In this document: positions 45,501 through 54,984 of the stretch, piece after piece | Numbering within the stretch: position 1 is the stretch's first letter | Layout: the number at the start of each line of letters is the position of its first letter | NCBI GenBank assembly: GCA_020720115.1 | Contig: DYPD01000002.1 | Location: 1 to 62,979 of the forward strand | DNA length: 62,979 nt | Direction of reading: 5' to 3' | DNA from: Thiomargarita sp. | Lineage (GTDB): Bacteria > Pseudomonadota > Gammaproteobacteria > Beggiatoales > Beggiatoaceae | Translations under genes and position numbers: made by a program | The notes under the pieces: model-generated | Database searches by the model: none | What the model was told of the DNA's origin: nothing | Seen by the model: only the letters and a program-made list of their open reading frames with translations

Positions 45501-47037
45501 CCTGTTCGAGCAAAGTGCGCACCGGAATAGTTAGGGTTTCGTCTTCTAACAAGTTCAGCAAGAATTGCGCAGCCGTAGGCGCATCATTCACTGGCGCCAG
45601 CAACAACCCGGCGGTTTGTGCTTGCGTTATACCTGGCGCTCGATAACTAAAAGTATCCGCGCCGTTAAAATTGGTTTCAGGATGATACAGCAAGCCTTGC
45701 GCTACGGGTTCTAAATGTCCATGCTGGGGCGGATTGAGAATTGCCACTTTGCTTAAATCCGACACGCCAGGCAAACTCGAAATCAACAACGGCTGATCTT
45801 CCTCGCCTAAAAATTGCGCTCCATTGTCAACAGGAGGAACAATTTTGGGTACATCTGTGGGCGGCTGCTCTGGTGGTCTGGGCATGGTGGAAGGAGAAGA
45901 TAAATCCAAGCCGTCTGTACCCACACCAGGTAAAAATAACTGATTACTCTCTGTATTGACTTCGGCAAGTGCTGGTGGCGGCGCATTCAGCGGCAAATGG
46001 TTAGGATCGCTCACTTCGCCTCTTGCGCCAACAGTCTGTTCAAACGGGTACAACGGTAATGGGCGATGATCTTCAGACAAAGACATTTTGTCCGATGGCG
46101 GGCTGCCTGGGGGGAGATTTCCTGGCGGTGGATTACCCGAGGAGTCTCCGCGCATAGGGGGCATGTTTGGCGGCGCTGGGCGTTCCACACCATCAGGCGC
46201 AAAATTGCCAGGAAACTGTCTATCTTGCACGCCGCTATCCTCTTGCACGGACGGCGCACTTAAATGTGTATTTAAAGGCGCTAAGGTATTGCGGAAACTT
46301 TGGATATAAGCAGGCTCTGTTGGGTAAGCAGAAAAAGGTTGTGTCGGATCAATAGGAATTTCGATGCGTGTGCCTGGTTCAAACACAGTGAAATGCTCAA
46401 AACCGTATAAAGGGCGAATATCAACCAGACCTTCCATATGCAGAATGACCGTAGTGCCATCCGCTTCAACTTGTCCATCAATTTCACTGCCGCGAATACC
46501 GATCACAGCCGAGGGTGTTTTGATAGTGCTGTGCGTACCCTGGTTACTTTCCGCGATTTTACCACTGGCAAAACGGAAGTTTCCGCTATACACCGAAGCC
46601 ACAAAATGACCATGAGCGGCGTGCTCCTGTGTCGCATCAGCCGCTTGATAATCATATTTTTCCAAGGTTGCCCGCGACAGAGGACCCAACTGAAACACAG
46701 TGCCGTCGCTGAGTTGAATTTTGACATAAGTACGAGAATCGGTGACAACAGTGTCATTGAGGTAAATAGGGCTGCCCGTTTCTATTGGGCGTTCATGCCC
46801 TTTAGCATCAATGGCTTTAGCCGGACCCTGCACCACTAGGGTGACTTGTCCGATGCGCGGTAGGGTATCTACCACAGCAACATTCTCATTTGCAGCTACC
46901 ACCGCCAGCGGCGGTGCTTTGGCAAAAGGTGAAACCACCACATTAGGTGCGGTCGCAGGCATAGGCGCTACTTGAAATTCTTGAGCAGGAAGTGCCGGCG
47001 TAGCACTGGCAGTGCTGGAACGAAGATCGGCATACAT
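42547..47037 (-). CDS. Giant FecR/cadherin-like/RTX surface protein
   Basis: 1496 residues, no N-terminal signal peptide. A Pro/Ala-rich N-terminus (1-60) precedes a FecR-like domain (about 65-240; YVKIQLSDGTVFQLGP, GNFRFASGK, VIGIRGSEIDG), then a Pro-rich linker (about 260-400). About eight cadherin-like/tandem-95 repeats of about 100 residues follow, each with LLANDSDPD and a VxFTPDxNF motif. Near the C-terminus are five RTX nonapeptides (GNEGNDFLM, GNGGDDRIE, GGAGNDVLN and so on) and a final hydrophobic secretion-signal region. This is a type I secretion substrate that probably works as an adhesin or biofilm protein and folds with calcium. The tolC-like gene follows. AAGGAG lies 8 bases before the ATG, next to a hairpin. 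Confidence 0.88.
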   Translation of the reverse strand: MYADLRSSTASATPALPAQEFQVAPMPATAPNVVVSPFAKAPPLAVVAANENVAVVDTLPRIGQVTLVVQGPAKAIDAKGHERPIETGSPIYLNDTVVTDSRTYVKIQLSDGTVFQLGPLSRATLEKYDYQAADATQEHAAHGHFVASVYSGNFRFASGKIAESNQGTHSTIKTPSAVIGIRGSEIDGQVEADGTTVILHMEGLVDIRPLYGFEHFTVFEPGTRIEIPIDPTQPFSAYPTEPAYIQSFRNTLAPLNTHLSAPSVQEDSGVQDRQFPGNFAPDGVERPAPPNMPPMRGDSSGNPPPGNLPPGSPPSDKMSLSEDHRPLPLYPFEQTVGARGEVSDPNHLPLNAPPPALAEVNTESNQLFLPGVGTDGLDLSSPSTMPRPPEQPPTDVPKIVPPVDNGAQFLGEEDQPLLISSLPGVSDLSKVAILNPPQHGHLEPVAQGLLYHPETNFNGADTFSYRAPGITQAQTAGLLLAPVNDAPTAAQFLLNLLEDETLTIPVRTLLEQVRDVEDKDPASFHLVALERVNAGSSDLTRGQLVLSEDGTSVLFQPAPNYFGETVFAYRVSDSGGAISAPLLVRVDIQPVNDAPQLNGVPPVLQIIAGTPLEISVATLLSVLTDAEADPLRVTQISFADQNLAGAGVLQDAVGNQVIPNFNADGSLASFTVLAASNFTGTLPISYLVSDPHGATLEVQLSTQVIGPGIPPVTTQNTPPQAVSDDLSVSSSQLPMSFAVADLLANDSDPDNQPISLVSVSNAVNGTVELSNGQILFTPDSNFISQSGGRFSYQIMDTQGASANALVTLTSTPIPTNQAPVATNDAFSAPGNQATTFSVASLLANDSDPDNEALTLVQVGNALNAKVALDASGAVLFTPELGFRQGNPASFSYVIADARGAQASATVTVTNSSITGNQAPVALDDSLNASATEPLVKIPASVLLLNDTDAENDALTLTQVSQASNGTVTLDANQDVVFTPDANFPSGGGRFVYAISDGQGNTASATVTLHTVVNSAPVAVSDLVNTLGNAPVSISIATLLSNDSDPDGDALSLSQVHVDQTMNGTVSLDPASTTVLFTPDANFVTQRIGSFAYSVQDTRGNTATARVSVHDINGLPQAAADQFRMPAASSLTLTGANLLANDSDPEGQPLSLTGISRVVNGQVTYDAANATLNIQPNPQLAVGSVLSFTYQVTDSLGAVASAPVTVTLDPPATQAIDDNLNLAFNSPLLIGTDTLLANDLGNQLQLTAVDNLGNAGLSLALKNNQINFYADAQQLNAATVSFTYTVTDAQGASDSATVTVQANNVQQGTPAADSLTGTGAVDWLQGNEGNDFLMGNGGDDRIEGGAGNDVLNGGTGRDLLLGGDGNDTFQVDVTQGADVIDGGTGADAVSLLGASQTLNLVNNRLFPTDQQLSISHIESLDLNGNSNSLVLEVSDVLSLTDNSTLIIEGDSSNSLTSVNQGWQNQGEIALNGDNYTSYTQGTADLLVSTDIANQFVF

Positions 47038-47044
47038 AAGCTTT

Positions 47045-47072
47045 CTCCTTGAATTTTCAAAATAAAATTCAA
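47045..47072 (-). promoter_or_regulatory. Hairpin touching the Shine-Dalgarno of the RTX gene
   Basis: TTGAATTTT and AAAATTCAA (47072-47064 and 47057-47049 on the minus strand) form a 9-bp stem with a 6-base loop. Its 3' arm overlaps the first two bases of the AAGGAG ribosome site (47050-47045), so it could modulate translation of the adhesin. Confidence 0.45.
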
Positions 47073-47193
47073 CGATTTAAGGTAAATAATTAAGCCCGCA
47101 AGCAAGGCATTATGGCAATAGCCTACTGGATTGGGTAAAAGCGCACAGCAGCAAGAGCACAACCGGTTGAACCTTGCAGGCAAATGGTAGCCT

Positions 47194-48366
47194 TTATTCG
47201 CCTTCAATACCCTGAATCGGCTTTACTGTATTCCATAATTTACAACTAGGACACTGCCAATATAGCGTTTTGCCAGTAAAGCCACATTCCCTGCATTTGT
47301 AGATCGGACGGTTTTTAAGCAATTGGCTGGTAATATCCTTCAACAATAACAAATTTTCTTTGGCATCACCTTCAGCACCAGGCAAGCTGATGTCAATAAA
47401 ATGATCTAAGCCGCGCAACGAAGGACGCTCACGCAATTGCCTGACCACAAACTGGAGCGCGGCACTCGCATCTGTTTGTTCATGAATTAAACGCGCCAAC
47501 ACCAGCATCGGCGTAATGCCACCGTAAGCTTGTAAAATACGCTGCAAATAACGGGCAAACTCATCCATGCGTCCGTCTTCTCGATAACAATGTTGCAAGG
47601 GTTCAATTGCTTCAGATAAAAACAGCGCATCCTGTTGTTCAACCCGTTGAAAAGCGTGAATGGCTTGTAATGGCTGGCAATTATCCAAGGCTAATTGTCC
47701 TTCCAACAAACTGGCACGCACACAAGCCGGGTCTATTTTCAACGCCTGATGGATTTTTTTATGCGCTTGCTCAACCTGTTGTTGGCGGCGTAACTGATCT
47801 GCTTGCTCACAATAATATTGCGCAATCACTGGATTCATGTTTTCGCCAGAATAATCCATCAACTGCAAAGCCACATCAACCGCTTTACTCCAGTCATGCT
47901 CTTGTTGATAAATGTCGAGTAATTGATGACAAGAAAAGTTTCTGTAGTGACCGTTTTCAATCAATTCCAGAAACAAATGCTCGGCGCGATCTAACAGACC
48001 CGCACGTTGATAATCCTGAGCAAGTTCTAATAAGGCTAAAGCACGTTGTTGAGGGTTTAAGCTTGAACGCACGACTAGATTTTGATGAATACGAATAGCG
48101 CGATTGACTTCGCCCCTGCGCCGAAATAAGACCCCTAATGCCAAGTGTGTTTCGACAGTTTCACTGTCAACATCAATCAACTTGATAAAAATATCAATGG
48201 CTTTATCAGGTTGTTCATTAAGCAGGTAATTCAATCCCTGCAAATAATTGGAAGATAAGTGGCGGGCATTGTGTTCTGATTGGCGTGACAGACTGCGTTT
48301 CGCAGCCAACCAGCCAGAACTGGCAGCGATAGGTAATAACAGCCAGAACAGCAGGGACAATTCCAT
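47194..48366 (-). CDS. lapB: Lipopolysaccharide assembly protein B (LapB/YciM)
   Basis: 390 residues. The start is set at 48366 (MELSLLFWLLLPIAASSGW), which gives the LapB N-terminal membrane anchor; it is one base after the lapA stop. Multiple TPR helices follow (GLNYLLNEQPDKAIDIFIKL), and the C-terminus has the rubredoxin-type metal site YKCRECGFTGKTLYWQCPSC with two CxxC pairs. LapB works with FtsH to control LpxC turnover and links lipopolysaccharide synthesis to transport. It is the second gene of the lapAB pair. Confidence 0.95.
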   Translation of the reverse strand: MELSLLFWLLLPIAASSGWLAAKRSLSRQSEHNARHLSSNYLQGLNYLLNEQPDKAIDIFIKLIDVDSETVETHLALGVLFRRRGEVNRAIRIHQNLVVRSSLNPQQRALALLELAQDYQRAGLLDRAEHLFLELIENGHYRNFSCHQLLDIYQQEHDWSKAVDVALQLMDYSGENMNPVIAQYYCEQADQLRRQQQVEQAHKKIHQALKIDPACVRASLLEGQLALDNCQPLQAIHAFQRVEQQDALFLSEAIEPLQHCYREDGRMDEFARYLQRILQAYGGITPMLVLARLIHEQTDASAALQFVVRQLRERPSLRGLDHFIDISLPGAEGDAKENLLLLKDITSQLLKNRPIYKCRECGFTGKTLYWQCPSCKLWNTVKPIQGIEGE

Positions 48367-48367
48367 G

Positions 48368-48679
48368 TTAGGGTAAGGTATTGATAGCTGCCCGTTGGGC
48401 GCGAAGTTGCGCATTCAATTGTTCAATTTCTTGCGTACTTTGTTGTTGCGCCTTGCGTAAACGGTGGTTTTGATAACGCAATTTCATTGCCCAATGGAGC
48501 GAAAATAAAACACCGAGTACAGCACCCATAATGAGGCTAAACAACACCAAAATAGCCAAGCGGATTTGGAGATCGCCCAACACATAATAGAGCGTGATCG
48601 GGTGGGGATTGTAAAGGGTAAAGATCACCCCAGCGAGAAATACCAGTAGTAATAGCAGCCAAACGAGAATGCGCAACAT
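48368..48679 (-). CDS. lapA: Lipopolysaccharide assembly protein A (LapA/YciS)
   Basis: 103 residues with two membrane helices (LVWLLLLLVFLAGVIFTLYN and LAILVLFSLIMGAVLGVLFS) and a C-terminal cytoplasmic coiled coil. Size, topology and position before lapB match LapA. A probable terminator separates it from ihfB upstream. Confidence 0.92.
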   Translation of the reverse strand: MLRILVWLLLLLVFLAGVIFTLYNPHPITLYYVLGDLQIRLAILVLFSLIMGAVLGVLFSLHWAMKLRYQNHRLRKAQQQSTQEIEQLNAQLRAQRAAINTLP

Positions 48680-48704
48680 CCTTGGGGTATCCTTTAGGCT
48701 GAGA

Positions 48705-48734
48705 TGAAAACAGACTTCGTTGACCGAAGTCTGT
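48705..48734 (-). terminator. Rho-independent terminator after ihfB
   Basis: A perfect 10-bp stem ACAGACTTCG/CGAAGTCTGT (48734-48725 and 48719-48710) with a 5-base loop is followed on the minus strand by a short T run. It lies 57 bases after the ihfB stop. Confidence 0.75.
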
Positions 48735-48791
48735 CATCTGTGTACATAGAAACAAAGAAAGGAAGGAATCACTGAAAACCAGCGCAACGGC

Positions 48792-49097
48792 TTATTCGTC
48801 TGTTTCCCATCCATTCAAACTCGCATTAACACGATCTCGCAGTTCTTTACCTGGTTTGAAATGCGGTACATGCTTAGCGGGTAGTTCTACTGCGTCTCCG
48901 GTTTTAGGATTGCGCCCCAAACGCGGTGGACGATAATGCAGGGAAAAACTACCAAATCCGCGAATTTCTATGCGCTCACCTTGAGCCAAGGCTTGTGACA
49001 TATGCTCCAGCATGGCTTTTACCGCAGCATCAATGTCTTTGTAAGTCAGTTGTGTTTGTTTTCCAGCCAGTGCTTCAATCATCTCAGATTTGGTCAT
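48792..49097 (-). CDS. ihfB: Integration host factor subunit beta
   Basis: 101 residues from ATG 49097 ([10 protein letters not shown]), preceded by AGAGG 8 bases upstream; an upstream ATG at 49133 has no ribosome site. The HU/IHF fold is clear, with the DNA-binding signature [20 protein letters not shown], including the intercalating Pro. IhfB pairs with IhfA to bend DNA. The rpsA-ihfB-lapA-lapB order is conserved in gammaproteobacteria. Confidence 0.96.
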   Translation of the reverse strand: MTKSEMIEALAGKQTQLTYKDIDAAVKAMLEHMSQALAQGERIEIRGFGSFSLHYRPPRLGRNPKTGDAVELPAKHVPHFKPGKELRDRVNASLNGWETDE

Positions 49098-49397
49098 GTT
49101 ATATCCTCTTAGGAACAAGGATTTTATACTCAAACTTGCAGGCAGCCGCTTGGTAATGATGTTGCAGACAGCACAACAAATTCCTTAAGCCTAATGCCTG
49201 GCAGAGAGCAGTATGTAACTCCGCGTTTTTACTTGGATTGTGCTTGCTAAGATAATCCAGAGCAGAATTGTGAATTATCAAATTCACCCCCTGAAAATCC
49301 TATCCGGCGCATAAGTTGAGTACAGGGCTTATGTGCCGGATACTGCGGATCAAAAATGTGCTGTGGCTCAATTTCAGACCCGCCTTAGTACAACATT
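49098..49397. other. 300-bp rpsA-ihfB spacer
   Basis: No supported gene; a 62-codon minus-strand frame (49099-49287) runs into ihfB without a ribosome site and is probably chance. The spacer holds the large hairpin at 49302-49341 and presumably an ihfB promoter; a TATAAA lies about 30 bases before the ihfB ATG on the minus strand. Confidence 0.5.
49302..49341 (-). terminator. Strong hairpin behind rpsA
   Basis: A 14-bp stem with one mismatch (ATCCGGCACATAAG / CTTATGCGCCGGAT on the minus strand) and a 12-base loop lies about 57 bases after the rpsA stop. The following bases (AGGATTTTCAGG) have only four T in a row, so it may be an attenuating terminator or an RNA-processing/stability stem. 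Confidence 0.6.
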
Positions 49398-51071
49398 TTA
49401 ATCTTGGGTATCCATCTGTTGTTTAATCAGATCACCCAAAGTAGGTGTTGCTGCTGCCGCTGCACTGCTGTAATCCTGAATAGCTGCCGCTTCTTCTTCA
49501 GTATCCTTGGCTTTGATAGAGAGGGAGATGATGCGTTTTTTGCGATCCACGCCGATGAATTTGGCTTCCACTTCATCGCCTTCTTTGAAGATATTGCGGG
49601 CGTCGTCAACCCGCTCACGGGACATTTCTGATGCACGCAAATAGCCGTCTACGCCGTCTATTAACTGCAATACTGCACCTTTAGCATCAATTTCCGTGAC
49701 TACACCTTTTACTACACTGCCTTTGGGATGCATACTCAGGTAATGAGAGAAAGGGTCTTCATCCATTTGTTTAATGCCTAACGAAATACGTTCGCGTTCA
49801 GCATCTACCGCCAATACGACAGCTTCTACTTCATCGCCTTTCTTGTAGTTGCGTACGGCGTCTTCGCCAGGTACGTTCCAAGAAATGTCGGATAAATGTA
49901 CCAAACCATCAATGCCACCATCCAGACCAATAAAGATACCAAAGTCGGTAATGGATTTAATTTTGCCAGAAACTCGATCACCTTTATTGTGCGCAGTAGC
50001 AAATTCATCCCAAGGATTGGGGTAGCATTGCTTGATGCCGAGTGAAATACGACGGCGTTCTTCGTCAATATCCAATACCATGACTTCAACTTCATCACCC
50101 ACTTGTACAATTTTGGAAGGATGCACGTTTTTGTTGGTCCAATCCATTTCGGATACATGCACTAAACCTTCAACGCCTCCTTCAATTTCTACAAAGCAAC
50201 CATAATCTGCTAGATTGGTGACTTTTCCTCTGAGGCGAGCACCTTCTGGGTAACGCTGAGAAATATCCAACCAAGGGTCTTCGCCCATTTGTTTTAAGCC
50301 CAAAGAAACGCGGGTGCGATCACGATCAAATTTGAGCACCTTGACTTGAATTTCGTCGCCAACTTGCACCACTTCACCTGGATGTTTAACGCGCCGCCAA
50401 GCCATGTCGGTAATGTGCAACAAACCATCTACGCCGCCTAAATCCACAAAAGCGCCGTAATCGGTCAGATTCTTCACTACGCCCTTGGTAATCATGCCTT
50501 CTTGCATGTTTTGCAGCAATGCTTCGCGTTCTTCATTATTCTCTTGTTCAACCACTGCACGACGTGAAACCACGACGTTATTACGCCGCTTATCTAATTT
50601 AATGACTTTAAATTCTAAGGGTTTGCCTTCTAAATAAGTGGTATCGCGCACGGGACGGACATCTACAAGGGAACCGGGTAGGAATGCACGAATATCGTTC
50701 ATATTGACTGTAAAGCCGCCCTTGACTTTATCAGTAATGATGCCGGTAATGGTTGAAGCAGTTTCAAAAGCTCTTTCCAACACGCCCCAAGCGGCGGCCA
50801 GTTTAGCTTTGCTGCGTGACAAACGGGTTTCGCCAAAACCGTCTTCAACTGCGACCAAAGCTACCTCAATTTCATCGCCAATTTGAACTTCCACCCGTCC
50901 ATTGTCATTGCGGAATTCTTCAATAGGAATCACGCCTTCAGATTTTAATCCAGCATTGACGACTACCGCGTCCTGACGAATGTCTACTACTATGCCTGAC
51001 ATAATACTGCCAGGCGCCATATTCATACTGGACTGACTTTGTTCAAACAACTCAGCAAAGCTTTCGCTCAT
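49398..51071 (-). CDS. rpsA: 30S ribosomal protein S1
   Basis: 557 residues with six S1 (OB-fold) motifs; the middle ones carry the recurrent [20 protein letters not shown] and [17 protein letters not shown] patterns. The start [12 protein letters not shown] matches E. coli S1, so the second of two adjacent ATGs (51071) is preferred; GAGG lies upstream. S1 helps bind mRNA to the 30S subunit. The 126-bp leader after cmk holds an ATGTTTG/CAAACAT stem (51144-51171) that could take part in S1 autoregulation, as known for E. coli. Confidence 0.97.
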   Translation of the reverse strand: MSESFAELFEQSQSSMNMAPGSIMSGIVVDIRQDAVVVNAGLKSEGVIPIEEFRNDNGRVEVQIGDEIEVALVAVEDGFGETRLSRSKAKLAAAWGVLERAFETASTITGIITDKVKGGFTVNMNDIRAFLPGSLVDVRPVRDTTYLEGKPLEFKVIKLDKRRNNVVVSRRAVVEQENNEEREALLQNMQEGMITKGVVKNLTDYGAFVDLGGVDGLLHITDMAWRRVKHPGEVVQVGDEIQVKVLKFDRDRTRVSLGLKQMGEDPWLDISQRYPEGARLRGKVTNLADYGCFVEIEGGVEGLVHVSEMDWTNKNVHPSKIVQVGDEVEVMVLDIDEERRRISLGIKQCYPNPWDEFATAHNKGDRVSGKIKSITDFGIFIGLDGGIDGLVHLSDISWNVPGEDAVRNYKKGDEVEAVVLAVDAERERISLGIKQMDEDPFSHYLSMHPKGSVVKGVVTEIDAKGAVLQLIDGVDGYLRASEMSRERVDDARNIFKEGDEVEAKFIGVDRKKRIISLSIKAKDTEEEAAAIQDYSSAAAAATPTLGDLIKQQMDTQD

Positions 51072-51197
51072 CATTTAAGAAAACCTCAGTGATCCGCCCT
51101 CATGCTTGGGCAAACCTATCATTAAAGAAATACAAAAACCGCCATGTTTGCTGCTGCCGTGCTTCAAACATAACGGGTTATTGTGAACCCAGGCAAT

Positions 51198-51905
51198 TCA
51201 TGAATGAACTGCCCCCCGTATTTGTAAAGCCAGTTTAACCTGGTCAAGAATCCGTTGTACCATGACTTCTATGTTCATGCTTGTGGTATCTATCAGCAGG
51301 GCATCAGGGGCGGGTTGCAAGGCTGCAACAGCGCGTCCGAAATCCCGTGCATCACGTTCCGCAAGCTGCTTCACAAGGTCGGCAAGGTTAGCACCTATTC
51401 CTTTTTCTTTCAACTGTTTATAGCGACGATTTGCACGTTCTTCAGGACTGGCGGTGAGGAAAATTTTGACCGCCGCGTCAGGAAATACCACGGTTCCCAT
51501 ATCGCGCCCATCAGCCACTAAGCCGGGCAGTTGACGAAAAGCACGCTGGCGTTCTAGTAAGGCGGTGCGTACCTGTGCAATGGTTGCCACCCGCGAAGCA
51601 ACTTGCCCACCTGCCTCGCTACGCGCTGCTTGGGTAACCTCTTCTCCTTCCAGCAGAATGCGCGTTTCGCCCGTGCTTGGGTCTGGTAAAAAAGTCACAT
51701 CCAGCGCGTTTGCCAGTGCTTCCAGCGCTTCTGCTGCATCCAAGGCGACGCCATGTTTGAGCGCGGCTTGCCCTAACACGCGGTATAGAGCACCACTGTC
51801 GAGTATATGCCAACCCAAGGCTGCGGCAACCCGCAAAGAGGCTGTGCCCTTGCCGACGCCGCCGGGTCCGTCAATGGTCAAAACTGGAATTGTTGCAATG
51901 TGCAT
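51198..51905 (-). CDS. cmk: Cytidylate kinase
   Basis: 235 residues from ATG 51905, with GGGGAG 8 bases upstream; an ATG at 51965 would place the start inside the terminator hairpin. The P-loop DGPGGVGKGTAS, the DGRDMGTVVFP motif and the lid ERANRRYKQL identify CMP/dCMP kinase. It supplies CDP and dCDP in the cytoplasm. It heads the cmk-rpsA-ihfB-lapAB series. Confidence 0.96.
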   Translation of the reverse strand: MHIATIPVLTIDGPGGVGKGTASLRVAAALGWHILDSGALYRVLGQAALKHGVALDAAEALEALANALDVTFLPDPSTGETRILLEGEEVTQAARSEAGGQVASRVATIAQVRTALLERQRAFRQLPGLVADGRDMGTVVFPDAAVKIFLTASPEERANRRYKQLKEKGIGANLADLVKQLAERDARDFGRAVAALQPAPDALLIDTTSMNIEVMVQRILDQVKLALQIRGAVHS

Positions 51906-51960
51906 AAAAATTTCTCCCCATTTGGCTAGGGTATTTTTAGAACTTGTGAGCCATGTAAAA

Positions 51961-51991
51961 CGCATAACGCCCCGCGAAGGGGCGTTATGCG
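51961..51991 (-). terminator. Terminator at the end of the gcv genes
   Basis: A perfect 13-bp stem CGCATAACGCCCC/GGGGCGTTATGCG has a TTCGC loop on the minus strand and is followed by TTTT. It lies 24 bases after the gcvPA stop and closes the glycine cleavage unit before cmk. Confidence 0.88.
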
Positions 51992-52015
51992 CAGCTTGAC
52001 CGCTTTGCTAACGGG

Positions 52016-53413
52016 TTAGAAGTTGGGCTGTATTGGACAATTGCCCGCTGTTGATTTAACCACCAGGCGCTCTAAGTGCTCGGCATATTTATCCATGTCG
52101 GCTTCGGTATGCACTTCGGTGGCGCAGACCAGGACGGCTTCGCCGAGTTCGGGATAGTCATGGCTGAGATTAAAGCCGCCGAGGGTGTTGTGCGCTGCCA
52201 ACGCTCGTAAAGTTGCTTCTACAGAAACGGGGAGACGGAGCACAAATTCATGGAAGTTCGCACCGCCGTTAAATAGTACTTCAACGCCCGCAATTGCGCT
52301 CAGCTTGTCGCGTAGTTGCTGGGCATTCTGATGTGCCATTAAGGCTGTGCGTTCTAAACCTTCTGCGCCCATGAGGGATAAATAAATAGTCGCGGCTGTG
52401 ACCATCAAGCCCTGATTGGTGCAGATGTTAGAGGTGGCTTTAGAGCGGCGGATGTGTTGCTCGCGGGCTTGCAAAGTGAGGGTATAGCCAGGTTTGCCGT
52501 CCATATCCAACGTGCGCCCGATGATACGCCCTGGCATTTGCCGTACCAGTGCTTTTTTGCAGCACATAAAGCCAAAATAGGGGCCGCCAGATGCCAACGG
52601 GATGCCAAGCGGCTGTCCTTCGCCGCAGGCAATGTCCGCGCCTTGCGTACCCCAATGACCAGGGGCTTTGAGTATGGCTAACGACAACGGGTTGACCAAA
52701 GCAATGACCAGCACATTGCGGGCATGTGCCCACTCGGTCAGGGCGTCTACGTCTTCCAAGCTGCCAAAGAAATTGGGTTGAGCAATCACCAGCGCGGCTA
52801 TGTCTGTGCCTTCATGACTTGCCAAGGCTTGCATATCCACTGTGCCTTGTGCGGTAAAAGGCAGTTCTAACAGTTGGATTCCTTGGTTTTTGGTCAAGGT
52901 ATGCGCGACTTTGCGGTAATGCGGATGCACAGTACGCGGCACTAAAATCTGTTTGGCATTGGATTTAGTGTTGCCACGCACCGCCATCAGAATGGCTTCT
53001 GCCAACGCCGAAGCGCCGTCATACAGGGAGGCATTAGACACATCTAAGCCGGTCAAGGAGGTCATCATGCTTTGGAATTCGTACAGCAACTGTAGCGTGC
53101 CTTGACTGGCTTCTGCTTGATAGGGGGTATAGGCAGAATAGTATTCTCCGCGTGTAGTAATATCCCAAACCGCCGCTGGAATATGGTGCAGATAAGCACC
53201 GGCACCGATAAAGCATAAGCCGCTGCTGTCTTGTGCTGCCCGCGTGCGCATTAAGCGCGTGATTTCGAGTTCTGAAACCTGTTCTGGCACTGCTGCCAAA
53301 CTTGCGCAACGCAACTCAGCGGGAATTTCTTCAAACAGCTCATGCAGAGAGGCAACGCCTATGGCTGCCAGCATTGCCTGTTCGTCGCCAGGCGTGTGAG
53401 GAATGTAAGGCAT
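52016..53413 (-). CDS. gcvPA: Glycine dehydrogenase (decarboxylating) subunit 1
   Basis: 465 residues, the length of the N-terminal half of the split P-protein. Typical start [19 protein letters not shown] and internal motifs [25 protein letters not shown] and [19 protein letters not shown]. It forms a heterodimer with subunit 2, which carries the PLP lysine and decarboxylates glycine. It starts one base after gcvH stops. The expected next gene, gcvPB, is absent; a terminator and cmk follow instead. Confidence 0.95.
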   Translation of the reverse strand: MPYIPHTPGDEQAMLAAIGVASLHELFEEIPAELRCASLAAVPEQVSELEITRLMRTRAAQDSSGLCFIGAGAYLHHIPAAVWDITTRGEYYSAYTPYQAEASQGTLQLLYEFQSMMTSLTGLDVSNASLYDGASALAEAILMAVRGNTKSNAKQILVPRTVHPHYRKVAHTLTKNQGIQLLELPFTAQGTVDMQALASHEGTDIAALVIAQPNFFGSLEDVDALTEWAHARNVLVIALVNPLSLAILKAPGHWGTQGADIACGEGQPLGIPLASGGPYFGFMCCKKALVRQMPGRIIGRTLDMDGKPGYTLTLQAREQHIRRSKATSNICTNQGLMVTAATIYLSLMGAEGLERTALMAHQNAQQLRDKLSAIAGVEVLFNGGANFHEFVLRLPVSVEATLRALAAHNTLGGFNLSHDYPELGEAVLVCATEVHTEADMDKYAEHLERLVVKSTAGNCPIQPNF

Positions 53414-53414
53414 C

Positions 53415-53810
53415 TTAGTCCGCTTCTTGTTCCAGTGCCTCAGTATAGGCTGCGGCGTCCAGCAGCGTGCTTAAGTCATTGTTATCTGAGAGTTTAATGC
53501 GGCAAATCCAGCCGTCGCCATAAGGATCGCTGTTGATGATTTCGGGGGCATCGCCCAAGGCTTCATTGACCTCAACAATTTCCCCATTGACCGGACTATA
53601 GACATCTGAAGCCGCTTTGACCGATTCCAACACGGTGCATTCAGCGCCCGCTTCCACCTTTTGCCCTACTTCTGGCAAATCTATAAACACCAGATCACCT
53701 AACAAGGCTTGCGCATGATCTGTGATGCCGATAGTGACAAAACCATCGCCCAAATCGTGCAGCCATTCGTGAGATTTCAGATACTTCAGGTCTGCTGGAA
53801 CTTCGCTCAT
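53415..53810 (-). CDS. gcvH: Glycine cleavage system H protein
   Basis: 131 residues, full length. The lipoylated lysine is Lys65 in [13 protein letters not shown]. It shuttles the aminomethyl group between the P, T and L proteins. It is 49 bp behind gcvT and one base before gcvPA, in one unit. Confidence 0.96.
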   Translation of the reverse strand: MSEVPADLKYLKSHEWLHDLGDGFVTIGITDHAQALLGDLVFIDLPEVGQKVEAGAECTVLESVKAASDVYSPVNGEIVEVNEALGDAPEIINSDPYGDGWICRIKLSDNNDLSTLLDAAAYTEALEQEAD

Positions 53811-53859
53811 GTTTCAACTCCTTGGCTTAAAGATAAACCTTACATTCAGTTTAATTGGG

Positions 53860-54948
53860 TTAAACCTCAACCAATGCTTTACCATTGCGCACAAAGGGCG
53901 GCTTGACCACTTTAGCCAGCACCGCTTTATCGCGTATTTGCACTTTTACCTGTTCAGTCAGAGCAGAGGGTACTCGCGCCAAGGCAATACCCGCATTCAG
54001 GGTTGGCGAAAAAGTGCCGCTGGTGATTTCTCCTTCCCCTACGCCTTCAACGAGCACCTTCTGATGGGCACGCAACACGCCTTTTTCTAGTAGCACTAGC
54101 CCAATCAATAGCTGCTCTGCGCCATCTTGACGGAGCGGTTCAATGGCTGCGCGTCCGATAAAATCACGGGTTTCCGGCGTCCACGCCAACGTCCAACCTA
54201 AGCCAGAAGCGCAGGGTGTGGTTTCTTCGGTCATGTCTGCACCGTACAAATTCATACCCGCCTCCAAGCGCAAAGTATCGCGGGCGCCCAAGCCGATGGG
54301 TTTTACGCCAGCCGCCAGCAACGCATCCCACAAACCGGGCGCGGCTTCGTTGGGAAGCATGATTTCTATGCCATCTTCACCCGTATAACCCGTGCGCCCG
54401 ACAAACCAGTCGGCTTCCCAGGCGGCGAAAAAAGGCTTCAGTGCCGCTACGGGTGCTTGCAAACTGCTGGGCAACAAGGGTAAAGCCATTGCCCGTGCTT
54501 GCGGACCCTGCACCGCGAGCATAGATAAATCCTGTTCTTGCAAACTGACTGCATAATTTTCCGCTTGTTTTTGCATCCAGGCTAAATCTTTTTCGCGGGT
54601 TGCCGCGTTCACCACCACGCGGTAATTGTTCGTATCCACATAATACACAATGAGATCATCAATCACCCCGCCGTGCTCGTTTAACATACAGGAATACAAG
54701 GCTTTGCCGGTTTCTTGTAAACGCGCCACGTCGTTTGCTAGCAAATAACGCAAATACGCTTGTGCCTGAGTGCCACTGACATCCACCACCGTCATGTGCG
54801 ATACATCAAACACCCCTGCCGTTTCGCGCACCTGGCGATGCTCATTGAGTTGAGAACCATAGTGCAACGGCATATCCCAGCCAGCAAAATCCACGATTTT
54901 AGCCTCGGCGTCCAAATGTTTTTGATACAGAGCGGTGTGCTTACCCAT
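53860..54948 (-). CDS. gcvT: Aminomethyltransferase (glycine cleavage T protein)
   Basis: 362 residues. Typical T-protein motifs: [19 protein letters not shown] near the start, [25 protein letters not shown] and the C-terminal [13 protein letters not shown]. It releases ammonia and passes the one-carbon unit to tetrahydrofolate. It is the first gene of the gcvT-gcvH-gcvPA unit. I looked for a glycine riboswitch in the 157-bp upstream region and saw none; the region is AT-rich with only the rdgB terminator-like repeat. Confidence 0.96.
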   Translation of the reverse strand: MGKHTALYQKHLDAEAKIVDFAGWDMPLHYGSQLNEHRQVRETAGVFDVSHMTVVDVSGTQAQAYLRYLLANDVARLQETGKALYSCMLNEHGGVIDDLIVYYVDTNNYRVVVNAATREKDLAWMQKQAENYAVSLQEQDLSMLAVQGPQARAMALPLLPSSLQAPVAALKPFFAAWEADWFVGRTGYTGEDGIEIMLPNEAAPGLWDALLAAGVKPIGLGARDTLRLEAGMNLYGADMTEETTPCASGLGWTLAWTPETRDFIGRAAIEPLRQDGAEQLLIGLVLLEKGVLRAHQKVLVEGVGEGEITSGTFSPTLNAGIALARVPSALTEQVKVQIRDKAVLAKVVKPPFVRNGKALVEV

Positions 54949-54984
54949 AATGGTTTCGCTTCTTAATGAAAGATGAAATTAAAT

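Noticed and set aside
42849-46839. Many plus-strand open frames inside the RTX gene
   Set aside because: They mirror the codon pattern of the long repeat gene on the other strand and have no ribosome sites or recognisable domains.
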